34,980 nucleotides of DNA from Candidatus Shapirobacteria bacterium (GCA_003542615.1 DPKG01000005.1:96293-131272), one strand, 5' to 3'; numbered from the stretch's first letter, positions 1 to 7,566 are shown. The notes: a model not told the origin generated them from the letters alone. Program-made: numbers and translations.

Positions 1-1595
1 GTGTAACCACCGGTGGAATAATCGACAGAAATGGAATTGACGGAGGAAACAGGTCCGCCTTTGTCGCTGACCTGACGACGGAGTTCGTCCGGAGACCAGG
101 CATTGGAATCGCAGGTACCGATACAATTTTGAGTCTGGGAGAGATGGCTTTGGTCGTTGGTACGGGAAAAATAAAGGACGGCATTAATAATATCGGAGAA
201 TTGATCATTGGTTAGCCAAGGATGACTAAGACCGTAGGAAGAACCGGAACGGGTCTTGTACCAACCTTTGTAATACCAAGGGGATCCAGATACTTTTTCG
301 AAAGAATCGTTTGGCCAACAAGACTGAGAATTGCATTTGGTATCCCAAATCATGGGAGTTGAATGACCGGCAGTGGAATAAGAGTATACAGAACCTCCGG
401 AAGTAGAAGCATACATGGTGGAAAAAATGTCATTGGTAGAATTGCTGACAATAACCTGACCCTTGGTGGCGTTGACAGCGTCTCGCCAAAGACCGGGGTT
501 GGCGGCTTTGGAACCGGAATAGACCTGACAACTTTCAGTGGTACAAATAGTACCGGTAGAACTGCGATTATTGAAATGCCAACCGGTTGAATAAAGGGCA
601 TAGGTACGGGCGGCAATAGCCTGGGCTTTGAGGGCTTCCATACCACCATTTTCTCCCCAACTTGTCGGCATTTCTGCAATACCAAGAAGATAGTTGTCTT
701 CAAAAGGCAGAGTACCGACAGTAGTATTGATACTTCCGGGCATATCAACGGTTTCGATACGGATATTCCCGTAATAAGCTTTGAGGATAGTTTCAGAGTT
801 TTGGCCTTCTTTGGAGCGACCATATGCGCCATACTGACTCATACCTTTACGATGAGGAGCGCCGAAAGAAAATACAGCGAAGGCAGGAGAAAAGCCGGGA
901 TTAAAATCGGAACGGGAAGCGGGATCATCGGACGAGGAGACATTACCGACTGAGGTATTGAACATGGCGGTTTTGGCGGAGATAAGGTCCTTTTGTTTTT
1001 GAGATAATTCTTTTTTGTAATCTTCGGCCTTTTTGATTTCACCAGCCAAGAAACCAAAACGACTTTCAAGAGACTTTTTGAGGGTGGTGAGTTTGACAGT
1101 TTCTTTTTCAAGAGAGGATTTGTTATCGATTAATTTTTTAATTTCGGTATTGTAGTCGATAATCATAGTTTTGTCCTGATTGATGATGGCCTGATACCAG
1201 GAATATTCACGGATCAAAGAAGAAGTGCCGCTGCTGGAGAGGAAAATCATAAGAGGATTAAATTTTTTGGTATTGATGTAATATCTTTTGACCCGTTCTC
1301 CGAGTAAAACGTGTTGAACTTCAAGATCGGCCTCACGATCGATAATACGTTGACCTAAATTATTTATTTGGTTTTCGGTTTTGGTAATTTGAGCTTTGGC
1401 GGAGGTAATTTTGGAATTTAGAGAAGAAGATTCGGATTTTAGGGGAGCAATGGCTGCTTCAAGGTCTGCAATTTGCTTGGTAACTTCAGCTATTTCTTCA
1501 TCAATTGTTTTGGCGTGAACAATGGAAGTCAGAAACGAGAAACTCGAAAGTAGAATAAAAATATAGAGTAAAATTTTTTTGGAATTAAAAGGCAC
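1..1595 (-). CDS. Secreted coiled-coil protein with SpoIID/LytB domain (3' end outside window)
   Basis: I read this gene by translating the reverse strand; it runs off the left edge after 531 codons. It opens with a hydrophobic signal peptide ending near VHAK. A long heptad-like coiled coil (roughly residues 30-215) follows, rich in K, E, Q and L, like the N-terminal halves of CwlO/PcsB-type hydrolases. A C-terminal SpoIID/LytB region then carries the motifs GMSQYGAYGRSKEG, YYGNI and EALKAQAIAARTYAL, which are diagnostic of this family. SpoIID proteins are lytic transglycosylases or amidase enhancers acting on peptidoglycan, so an extracellular cell-wall role is inferred. The start is GTG: an in-frame TAG lies two codons upstream and no suitable ATG precedes the signal peptide. 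A TAAAAT box ends six bases before it. Family call is firm; enzymatic activity is not shown. Confidence 0.88.
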   Translation of the reverse strand, partial: MPFNSKKILLYIFILLSSFSFLTSIVHAKTIDEEIAEVTKQIADLEAAIAPLKSESSSLNSKITSAKAQITKTENQINNLGQRIIDREADLEVQHVLLGERVKRYYINTKKFNPLMIFLSSSGTSSLIREYSWYQAIINQDKTMIIDYNTEIKKLIDNKSSLEKETVKLTTLKKSLESRFGFLAGEIKKAEDYKKELSQKQKDLISAKTAMFNTSVGNVSSSDDPASRSDFNPGFSPAFAVFSFGAPHRKGMSQYGAYGRSKEGQNSETILKAYYGNIRIETVDMPGSINTTVGTLPFEDNYLLGIAEMPTSWGENGGMEALKAQAIAARTYALYSTGWHFNNRSSTGTICTTESCQVYSGSKAANPGLWRDAVNATKGQVIVSNSTNDIFSTMYASTSGGSVYSYSTAGHSTPMIWDTKCNSQSCWPNDSFEKVSGSPWYYKGWYKTRSGSSYGLSHPWLTNDQFSDIINAVLYFSRTNDQSHLSQTQNCIGTCDSNAWSPDELRRQVSDKGGPVSSVNSISVDYSTGGY

Positions 1596-1601
1596 AGACT
1601 A

Positions 1602-1607
1602 ATTTTA
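1602..1607 (-). promoter_or_regulatory. Candidate leaderless promoter of the SpoIID gene
   Basis: A TAAAAT hexamer preceded by TGT (extended -10, TGN) ends exactly six bases before the GTG start: TAAAAT-tagtct-GTG. Transcription would begin at or next to the start codon. No Shine-Dalgarno sequence and no clear -35 are visible. Confidence 0.5.
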
Positions 1608-1636
1608 ACATTGTAGATATACAAATATTGACATGT

Positions 1637-1642
1637 TAAACT
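1637..1642 (+). promoter_or_regulatory. Candidate leaderless promoter of the pilin-like pair
   Basis: TAAACT, preceded by TGT (extended -10), lies six bases before the ATG (TAAACT-atagcc-ATG). It is back to back with the SpoIID promoter. A TTGACA at 1628-1633 is too close to act as its -35. Confidence 0.45.
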
Positions 1643-1648
1643 ATAGCC

Positions 1649-2056
1649 ATGAAAGTTCGTAAGGTTAAGAGTTTTTTGCTATTGTTGGCGGTTTTGTTTG
1701 TGTCGGCCGGTCAAAAAACGGTTTGGGCAGCGGATGCATTTTGTACGGCGCAAGGACACGGAGGAAATACTTCCAGTCCATGGATAAATACAGCCTTGGG
1801 ATGTGTACCGGTAAAGGTAGATGAGTTTGTAATGTGGTTGCTGCCAAATTTATTTGGAATTGCCGGGGGAATTTCTTTGGTGTTGATGATTTACGGATTT
1901 ATTTTGATGGCGACATCTTCGGGAGATCCTAAAGCGGTGCAGGGAGCAAAAGAGACGATATCTTCGGCATTTACGGGTTTGATAATTTCAATTTTTTCAA
2001 TTTTTATTTTAAGATATGTATTGGTAAGCGTGTTAAAAATTCCAGGAATAAATTAA
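1649..2056 (+). CDS. TrbC/VirB2-like type IV secretion pilin-family protein
   Basis: This 135-residue protein has a signal peptide (about residues 1-28, ending VWA-ADA), a short extracellular stretch with two cysteines (C32 and C52), and two transmembrane helices near residues 62-90 and 108-130. These are separated by a short loop, SSGDPKAVQGAKET. This is the architecture of the T4SS_pilin/TrbC-VirB2 family common in Patescibacteria. VirB2 subunits polymerise into conjugative pili, but no other T4SS gene lies nearby, so the assembled structure is unknown. The next gene starts 1 bp after the stop and shares the fold and the loop signature (SSGDPK versus SAGDQGK), suggesting a duplicated pair translated together. 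Confidence 0.72.
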   Translation: MKVRKVKSFLLLLAVLFVSAGQKTVWAADAFCTAQGHGGNTSSPWINTALGCVPVKVDEFVMWLLPNLFGIAGGISLVLMIYGFILMATSSGDPKAVQGAKETISSAFTGLIISIFSIFILRYVLVSVLKIPGIN

Positions 2057-2057
2057 T

Positions 2058-2348
2058 ATGGCGCTAACATTACCGGGCTATCAAGGAAGCGGATTTAAAT
2101 TTGAAAACAAGACGGTCGGAGATGTAATTAGTGCTTTATTGCCTTATGTGTATGTTTTTGCCGGGTTGGCGTTGTTGGTGATGCTGATTTTGGGAGGAAT
2201 TACTTTGATGACTTCGGCGGGAGATCAGGGAAAAACTAAAACCGGTTACGGGATGATTACCGGAGGTTTGATAGGATTTTTATTGGTATTTATTTCCTAT
2301 TTTGTGGTGCAAATTGTACAGGTAGTTCTGGGAGTAAAGATACTTTAA
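2058..2348 (+). CDS. Second TrbC/VirB2-like pilin-family protein
   Basis: This 96-residue protein has two transmembrane helices (about 24-50 and 68-92) joined by the polar loop SAGDQGKTKTGYG, matching the loop of its upstream neighbour. It has no cleavable signal peptide; the N-terminus MALTLPGYQGSGFKF is short and soluble. The gene follows its paralogue after one base and presumably shares its transcript. An AGGA sits about 13 bases before the ATG, so Shine-Dalgarno help is weak. The pair could form a two-component pilus or a membrane channel. Only the fold class is supported, not the function. Its stop overlaps the end of the convergent gene by 4 bp. Confidence 0.68.
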   Translation: MALTLPGYQGSGFKFENKTVGDVISALLPYVYVFAGLALLVMLILGGITLMTSAGDQGKTKTGYGMITGGLIGFLLVFISYFVVQIVQVVLGVKIL

Positions 2349-2665
2349 CGTCGTTTAGGTAAAATGGCTTGATTGCCGGTAGGTCCGGTAATAACGATTT
2401 TGTCTGGTAAGTCACTGACTTGAATGTTTCGGATTGTATGGGCTAGTCGAAGGAGGATTTGATCGTCATATAGTCTGGCAGAATGAAGATTAAGAGATCT
2501 GGGAATCGCTAGTTCGTAATTTTTTTCTTGTCGGAAAAGAGTAGATTTGGTGGTGTGATAAATTTTCATAACTTCGGCTGCAGTTAGGGAAAAAGAAACT
2601 CCATTGGTGGCTTCTTTGGTATAGCAAATACCGTTTTTAGTAACAACGGTCTTTATTGGCGACAT
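2345..2665 (-). CDS. Hypothetical protein, 106 aa
   Basis: I do not recognise a family. The protein is basic and soluble, with no membrane segment or signal peptide. It has a beta-rich N-terminus (MSPIKTVVTKNGICYT), a helical centre around SLTAAEVMKIYHTTKSTLF and a basic C-terminus (ILPKRR). I chose the ATG at 2665; a TTG seven codons upstream is also in frame. TAAAAT sits five bases before the ATG, the spacing seen at other transcription-unit starts here. It lies downstream of uppS on the same strand but has its own promoter-like box. Its stop overlaps the convergent pilin gene by 4 bp. Confidence 0.6.
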   Translation of the reverse strand: MSPIKTVVTKNGICYTKEATNGVSFSLTAAEVMKIYHTTKSTLFRQEKNYELAIPRSLNLHSARLYDDQILLRLAHTIRNIQVSDLPDKIVITGPTGNQAILPKRR

Positions 2666-2694
2666 AATATATTTTACTATAAACAAAGTTAAAA

Positions 2695-3477
2695 TTAGGC
2701 AATTGCAGAGACTTGAGGATTTACCTTTATTTTTTTAGAATCTCCACCAAAGCGGCGGTCGCGTTGTTGATAGGCAACAATAATTTCTTCCAGTTTTTGA
2801 GGGGTAAAATCGGGAAAAAGGGTGTCGGTAAAGAATAATTCGGAGTAGACGGTTTGCCAGGGTAAATAGCCGGAAGTGCGTTTTTCGCCACCGGTACGAA
2901 TGACAATATCAGGATCGGGAATTCCGGCGGTGTCTAGATAAGAGGAAAAAAGTTCTTCGTCAATTGAATCGGGAGAGACATTTTCGGTGATCATTTTTTT
3001 GACAGCCCGAAGAATTTCATCGCGACCGCCATAGTTTAGGGCAAAAGTGACGGTTATTTTGTGATTTTTTGAAGATTGAGTCATCATATCCAGGGATTGT
3101 TTGGCGATATCTTTGGGAAATTTGTTGATATCTCCAAGAATTCTTAGTCTGGCGCCTTTTTTGATAAATTTAGATGCTAAGTTTTTGAGTCCAAGACGAA
3201 AAACATTAAAAAGACCGGTGAGTTCGATTTTGTCCCGTTTCCAATTTTCGGTAGAGAATGCCCAAAAGGTAACGTACGGGATACCTAATTGACCACATCT
3301 ATCGATTAGAGGTTCGATAACATTTAAAGCGGCTTGTTCGTGACCTTTGACGGGATTGAGACCACGGCTTTTGGCCCAGCGACGGTTACCATCCATAATA
3401 ATGGCGATATGTTTGGGTAAATTTGAAGGATCAATGGGAAAATCGACTGAAAGAAGATTTTTTAAATTGTCAGTCAT
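2695..3477 (-). CDS. uppS: Isoprenyl (undecaprenyl) diphosphate synthase
   Basis: This 260-residue protein is a cis-prenyltransferase. It condenses isopentenyl diphosphate onto farnesyl diphosphate to make the C55 lipid carrier for peptidoglycan and surface glycans. The signature HIAIIMDGNRRWAK at residues 23-36 contains the catalytic Asp. GHEQA, FAFSTEN-like WAFSTENWKR, ALNYGGRDEI and the C-terminal IRTGGEKRTSGYLPWQ with YSELFF are all in family order, and the length is normal. A TATAAT box (3492-3497) lies 14 bases before the ATG, giving a leader of about eight bases. The product would feed the polyprenyl-phosphate transferase at 16.1-17.2 kb. It is the first gene downstream of the 16S gene on the same strand. 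Confidence 0.96.
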   Translation of the reverse strand: MTDNLKNLLSVDFPIDPSNLPKHIAIIMDGNRRWAKSRGLNPVKGHEQAALNVIEPLIDRCGQLGIPYVTFWAFSTENWKRDKIELTGLFNVFRLGLKNLASKFIKKGARLRILGDINKFPKDIAKQSLDMMTQSSKNHKITVTFALNYGGRDEILRAVKKMITENVSPDSIDEELFSSYLDTAGIPDPDIVIRTGGEKRTSGYLPWQTVYSELFFTDTLFPDFTPQKLEEIIVAYQQRDRRFGGDSKKIKVNPQVSAIA

Positions 3478-3556
3478 ATTGTTTAAGTCGAATTATAACC
3501 TATTTATATTCGATTTTAGACACTAAAAAATCCCCTGTTGCCAGAGGATTTCGTGA

Positions 3557-3620
3557 TTCCGGTGGATACCGGAATAAAATTTCACCAGTTTTGTCTAGAG
3601 CCCCATTGTTAGTACCAGAA
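3557..3620 (-). other. 16S rRNA 3' trailer: half of the processing stem
   Basis: Three blocks here (3576-3589, 3596-3602 and 3605-3620) are perfectly complementary to blocks at 5393-5406, 5381-5387 and 5364-5379 on the far side of the 16S gene. In the precursor transcript they would give about 37 base pairs with one main internal loop, bringing both ends of the 16S together as in RNase III processing stems. A local hairpin TTCCGGT/ACCGGAA lies at 3557-3574. Confidence 0.8.
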
Positions 3621-3658
3621 AGAGTTTATTGAGTAATGAATTTAATATTAAAGATTAG

Positions 3659-3679
3659 ATCCTGAAACAAGTTCAGGAT
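3659..3679. repeat. Short palindromic repeat, copy 1
   Basis: ATCCTGAA and TTCAGGAT flank a 5-nt loop and are followed by GACAAT. A second copy with a different loop lies at 33240-33260, also between genes. It could fold in the 16S trailer. Confidence 0.6.
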
Positions 3680-3712
3680 GACAATTTTTAAGGGATCAAA
3701 TTATTAAACCTC

Positions 3713-5296
3713 AAAGGAGGTGATCCATCCGCACCTTCCAGTACGGATACCTTGTTACGACTTAACCCTCATCGCTGAATTCACCTTGGTTCTACAAAAC
3801 TCTGTAAAGCTTCAGGTGCCCTCAACTTTGCTGATTTGACGGGCAGTGTGTGCAAGAGGCGAGAACGTATTCACCGCAATCTGCTGATTTGCGATTACTA
3901 CCAATTCCAAGTTCATGCAGGCGAGTTTCAGCCTGCAATCCCAACTGAGAGAGGTTTTAAGGATTGGCTCCACCTCGCGGTATTGCGACCCTCTGTACCA
4001 CCCATTGTAGGATGTGTGTAGCCCTGGATATAAGCATCATGCTGACTTGACGTCGTCCCCTCCTTCCTCCCAACAAAATAATGCTGGGCAGTCTCGTATG
4101 ACACGATAACATACGATGGGGGTTGCGCTCGTTACCTCACTTAAGAGAACAACTCACGTCACGAGCTGACGACAGCCATGCAACAGCTGTGTACCACCCT
4201 CGAAGGCTGACTCATCTCTGAGCCGTGCAGGTACATTTCAAACCCAGGTAAGGTTCATCGCTTCGTATCGAATTGAACCACATGCTCCACTGGTTGTGCG
4301 CCTCCCCGCCAATTCGTTTGAGTTTCGGCCTTGCGGCTATACTCCCCAGGCGGCCTGTTTAACGCGTTAGCTTACATCCCGCAGATAAATCCACAGAACT
4401 AACAGGCAACGTTTACGGCTAGGACTACTCAGGTCTCTAATCTGATTTGCTACCCTAGCTTTCGTCTCTGAGTGTCAGTTGGTATCTAGTGACCCGCCTT
4501 CGCTCTTGGTGTTCTTTGTAGTATCCACGGATTTTACCCCTACACTACAAATTCCAGTCACTCCGATACAACTCTAGTCTTCCAGTATCCTGCCCCTTTC
4601 TCCGGTTGAGCCGGAGTCTTTGAAACAAGACTTAGAAAACCACCTACAGACTCTTTACGCCCAGTAAAACCGGGTAACGCTCGGAACCTACGTATTACCG
4701 CGACTGCTGGCACGTAGTTAGTAGTTCCTTATTCAAATTTCCTTCATGGAAAAATAAAAGAAGTTTACAACCCGAGGGCCTTCATCCTTCACGCGATGTC
4801 GCTGCGTCAGACTTTCGTCCATTGCGCAAAATTCCTAACTGCTGCCACCCGTAGGTGTATGGGCCGTGTCTCAGTCCCATTGTGACGGACTCTCCGCTAA
4901 GAGCCGTTAACCGTCATAGCCTTGGTGAGCCATTACCTCACCAACTAGCTGGTAGTAGATACGCCGCTTCCAAAGTGATTTGCATCTTTACCCCGGAGGG
5001 ACTATGGAGAATTACCCCACCTTTCGGTGGACTATGCTCCGCTTTGGAGTACGTTCGTATCTTATACTCACCCGTTTGCCACTAAACTCGTGTATAGCAC
5101 GAGAAATTCCAAAGACCAAATTACAAAAATCCAAACAAATTACAATTTTCAGATTCAAAATAAAAATACTTAAGGAAAAATAATTGATGGAGAAATGGAT
5201 TGAAACGTCTCGTGCTACACACAAATCTCGTTCGACTTGCATGTCTTAGGCACATCGCCAGCGTTCACCCTGAGCCACGATCAAACTCTTAGTACT
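3713..5296 (-). rRNA. rrs: 16S ribosomal RNA, solitary, with a variable-region-1 insertion
   Basis: The strand carries the 16S landmarks in order: GAGTTTGATC near the 5' end, GTGCCAGCAGTCGCGGTAA at 4695-4713, AAACTCAAACGAATTGGCGG, GCAACGAGCGCAAC-like sequence, TGCACACACTGCCCGTC near 3839-3855, and a 3' end GGATCACCTCCTTT with an intact anti-Shine-Dalgarno. Ends are placed by alignment to E. coli and may be off by a few bases. The gene spans about 1584 nt, of which 103 are an AT-rich loop in helix 6 (5105-5207). No large intron is present. Several conserved primer sites differ from consensus. No 23S, 5S or spacer tRNA follows; uppS is next on this strand, 235 bp downstream. Complementary flanks support separate processing. 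Confidence 0.97.
5090..5222 (-). other. Extended helix 6 (V1) stem-loop in 16S rRNA
   Basis: The segments 5090-5104 and 5208-5222 are complementary over 15 positions (one of them a G-U pair) and close a 103-nt loop at 5105-5207. The loop is far more AT-rich than the rest of the gene and contains the 10-mer CAAATTACAA twice (5117-5126 and 5136-5145). It therefore resembles AT-rich intergenic repeat sequence lodged in the tip of helix 6. It is too short for a self-splicing group I intron with an endonuclease. Confidence 0.75.
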
Positions 5297-5303
5297 AACC
5301 TCC

Positions 5304-5321
5304 CGATAAATCGGGAGAAAA
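5304..5321. other. Hairpin just upstream of mature 16S 5' end
   Basis: CTCCCGAT and ATCGGGAG form an 8-bp inverted repeat with almost no loop, about ten bases before the mature 5' end of 16S in the precursor. It may be a processing or assembly hairpin. It has no T-run in the transcript direction that would make it a terminator. Confidence 0.5.
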
Positions 5322-5363
5322 AAGTTTATTAAAATTCCAAAGAGATTTTGGAAAGTTTTTACC

Positions 5364-5433
5364 TTCTGGTACTAACAATTGGCTCTAAACGCACTGGTGA
5401 AATTTTAAAGTACATTTCCCGGTGGACACCGGG
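5364..5433 (-). other. 16S rRNA 5' leader: half of the processing stem
   Basis: Blocks 5364-5379, 5381-5387 and 5393-5406 pair with the trailer blocks at 3605-3620, 3596-3602 and 3576-3589. The local hairpin CCCGGTG/CACCGGG at 5418-5433 mirrors the similar hairpin at the outer end of the trailer half. Matching outer hairpins plus an inner long duplex are what a dedicated pre-16S stem would look like. Confidence 0.8.
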
Positions 5434-5535
5434 ATGTGGAGTTATTATATTACACAAGTCTAAAATTTGCACTAGGCAAATAAAGCCAGGGTAATATGAA
5501 AAAACAGACCAAAATTTGATTAATTTTGTAAATGT

Positions 5536-5564
5536 ATTGTAGCAAATTTTGAGACTAAAGTCGA
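5536..5564 (-). promoter_or_regulatory. Candidate 16S rRNA promoter
   Basis: On the reverse strand TCGACT (5559-5564), a 17-bp spacer and TACAAT (5536-5541) follow the recF stop. The -10 is preceded by TGC, giving an extended -10 (TTTGCTACAATA) that recurs at tRNA-Cys and, as TTTGCTATAAT, at tRNA-Tyr. Transcription would start near 5529, leaving a leader of about 230 nt that contains the processing stem. Confidence 0.6.
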
Positions 5565-5579
5565 GGATGAGAAAAATAT

Positions 5580-6650
5580 TTATTCTAATTTAATCAAATT
5601 GGATTCGGGGATAATGTCGCGGGTCTGGGGATCGGAGGAAGTGATGATAGTTTGGTAATTACGGCAAATGTCGGTGACCAGTTTTTGATGATCGGAGTCG
5701 AGTTCGGAAAAAATATCATCGAGAAGCAGGACAGGGCGGGAACCGGAAAATTCGAGTAAAAAATGAATTTCGGCGAGTTTGATGGCTAAAACAGCTAAAC
5801 GTTGTTGACCGCGGCTACCCCAAAACGCCAAGTTTTTGTCCTGATTTGAAAAGAGAGAAAATTCAAAAATAAAATCATCGCGATGGGGACCAAATTGAGT
5901 GTGACCGCGTTGAATATCGAAATTCAAATTTTGGTTTAATTTTTCAAGGGTAAGAATGGAGGGTTGATATTTGAGAGAAAGCTCCTTAACTTCGGGGTAG
6001 TTGTTTTGTAAAAAAAAGGAATTGGCCGAATTGAAAAAAGAAAGTCTGAGGTCGTAGAGAATAGCGGCATTTTTGACAAGAGATTGATCCCAATAAAATA
6101 ATTCATTGGCGGAAGCACGATTGGTACGGATAAGATCGAGAAGTTCGTTTCGATGTTTGAGAGCTTTGTGATATTGGGATAGTGAAGAATTATATTTCCA
6201 ATCGATTTGAGTAAAAATATTGTCCAGAAAATCACGACGACGAGTGGGAGAGCCGTTGACCAGACGAATATCTTCAGGATTAAAAACTACGGTGTTGAGA
6301 CAAGTCAAAAAAATTTTTCGAGGTTTGGGAACTTTGTCGATTAAAAAACGTCTTTTGACAGAATTTATGGGAGATTCCTGATTTTTTATGAGTTGAACTT
6401 CGACTTCGGATTCCTGTTTTTTTTTGATGACTTTACCTCTGACGGAAGAAAGATTTTGATTCCAGGCGATCATTTGAGAAATAGAAGATGAACGGAAACT
6501 TTTTCCTGTTGATAAAAGGTAGATAGATTCGAGAATATTGGATTTACCGGAGCCGTTGGGACCAATAATCAAATTAGATTTGGAACTGAATTCTAAAAGT
6601 TTTTGATCGTAGGAACGAAAATTTTGTAAGAGTATCTTTTTTAAGTGCAT
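5580..6650 (-). CDS. recF: DNA replication and repair protein RecF
   Basis: RecF is an SMC-like ATPase that helps load RecA at single-strand gaps through RecOR. This 356-residue protein has the usual length and features: N-terminal MHLKKILLQNFRSY, Walker A GPNGSGKSN near residue 31, IYLLSTGKSFR after it, the signature region FWGSRGQQRLAVLAIKLAE, and Walker B PVLLLDDIFSELD, ending in the D-loop region ITSSDP. The ATG directly follows the stop of the upstream hydrolase (TAGATG), so the two are co-transcribed and probably translationally coupled. RecF usually sits beside dnaN and gyrB near the replication origin; here it does not. Confidence 0.96.
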   Translation of the reverse strand: MHLKKILLQNFRSYDQKLLEFSSKSNLIIGPNGSGKSNILESIYLLSTGKSFRSSSISQMIAWNQNLSSVRGKVIKKKQESEVEVQLIKNQESPINSVKRRFLIDKVPKPRKIFLTCLNTVVFNPEDIRLVNGSPTRRRDFLDNIFTQIDWKYNSSLSQYHKALKHRNELLDLIRTNRASANELFYWDQSLVKNAAILYDLRLSFFNSANSFFLQNNYPEVKELSLKYQPSILTLEKLNQNLNFDIQRGHTQFGPHRDDFIFEFSLFSNQDKNLAFWGSRGQQRLAVLAIKLAEIHFLLEFSGSRPVLLLDDIFSELDSDHQKLVTDICRNYQTIITSSDPQTRDIIPESNLIKLE

Positions 6651-7523
6651 CTACTGTATTTTAGTAGATTTTGGGGCAGTTTCCAAAAAGTTGATTACAG
6701 TGCGGGCAAATGGATAGTATTTGTGTAAAAGCATGTGATGGTCGCCACCGGCAATTCGTTGATATTCGGCTTGAGGAAGGGTCTTGGCGAGATAGTCCAT
6801 ATCTTTTTGAAGTTCAAGATATTCATTTTGACCGACTAGAAGAAGGGTGGGTAGATTGGGAAAATCGGTTAGGTATTGGTTTAGATTTCTGGTGAGAATT
6901 TCTTTCATGGTTTCGATAATGGCCCGATTGTTGGTGTGGGAAGTGCTTTCCAAAAATTGTTGATATGCAAGAGGAGAGACTGAATCTTTTTGAGAACGGA
7001 GAGTGTAGATAATATTTAAAATACGGCCTTTTTTGAAAGAATTAATGATTTTATCGGTAAAAAGCGGATATCTGGAAACGAATTTGATTAGTAATTTAAA
7101 AATGAGGCGGTGTTTGGAATAAAGATCAACGGGGGGACTGTTGAGAATGAGTTTTCCGATACGTTGGGGATATTGATGAGCAAATTTGAGGGCGAGGGCA
7201 GCACCAAGAGAAACTCCCAATAAATTCGTTTTGGTTATTTTTTGATGATCCATGAAATTACGGATAAAGACAGTAAAAGTGTCATAGGAATAAAGACTAT
7301 CCGGTTCATCGGAGAGACCAAATCCCGGAAGATCAGGGGCAAAAACATGAAACTTGGTAGCTAAAATTTTAATGGAAGGATAATAAATTTGAGAGGTTGA
7401 AGGCCAGGTGTGGAGAAGGAGAAGCTTGGGAAGGGAAGGGTCGCCGGCTTCAAGGAAATGGACGGTACGGTGATTGATTTGGGTGAATTTTTGGAAAACA
7501 CTGATTTTGGAGGTCGAGGACAT
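6651..7523 (-). CDS. Alpha/beta-fold hydrolase
   Basis: This 290-residue cytosolic protein shows the alpha/beta hydrolase order: strand LPKLLLLHTWP with the HxWP oxyanion region, PDLPGFGLSDEPD, and the nucleophile elbow LLGVSLGAAL with Ser105 as the likely nucleophile. A helical cap follows, and the C-terminal GGDHHMLLHKY supplies the catalytic His near 262-263. The acid residue is probably in LLVGQNEYLEL, where a Glu occupies the place of the usual Asp. The substrate cannot be told; esterase, lipase or haloalkane dehalogenase-like relatives are all possible. recF follows without a gap. A TACAAT with extended TGT lies seven bases before the ATG. Confidence 0.9.
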   Translation of the reverse strand: MSSTSKISVFQKFTQINHRTVHFLEAGDPSLPKLLLLHTWPSTSQIYYPSIKILATKFHVFAPDLPGFGLSDEPDSLYSYDTFTVFIRNFMDHQKITKTNLLGVSLGAALALKFAHQYPQRIGKLILNSPPVDLYSKHRLIFKLLIKFVSRYPLFTDKIINSFKKGRILNIIYTLRSQKDSVSPLAYQQFLESTSHTNNRAIIETMKEILTRNLNQYLTDFPNLPTLLLVGQNEYLELQKDMDYLAKTLPQAEYQRIAGGDHHMLLHKYYPFARTVINFLETAPKSTKIQ

Positions 7524-7530
7524 AGATTGG

Positions 7531-7536
7531 ATTGTA
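7531..7536 (-). promoter_or_regulatory. Candidate near-leaderless promoter for hydrolase-recF
   Basis: TGT-TACAAT-ccaatct-ATG: an extended -10 hexamer ends seven bases before the start codon. No Shine-Dalgarno is visible. Confidence 0.45.
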
Positions 7537-7566
7537 ACACTAGCAGGGAGGTAATAGAAAGATAAA

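Noticed and set aside
350..1111. Open frames on the minus strand at 350-832 and 839-1111
   Set aside because: They lie in a different frame from the SpoIID/coiled-coil gene that covers the whole region with clear family motifs; they are shadows.
5105..5207. Group I or group II intron in 16S rRNA
   Set aside because: The insertion is only 103 nt, has no conserved intron core or endonuclease, and sits at a hairpin tip rather than at a usual intron site.
4855..5242. Open frames inside the 16S rRNA gene
   Set aside because: The bases are rRNA, and the frames arise in the AT-rich V1 loop and neighbouring helices. No protein family is visible.
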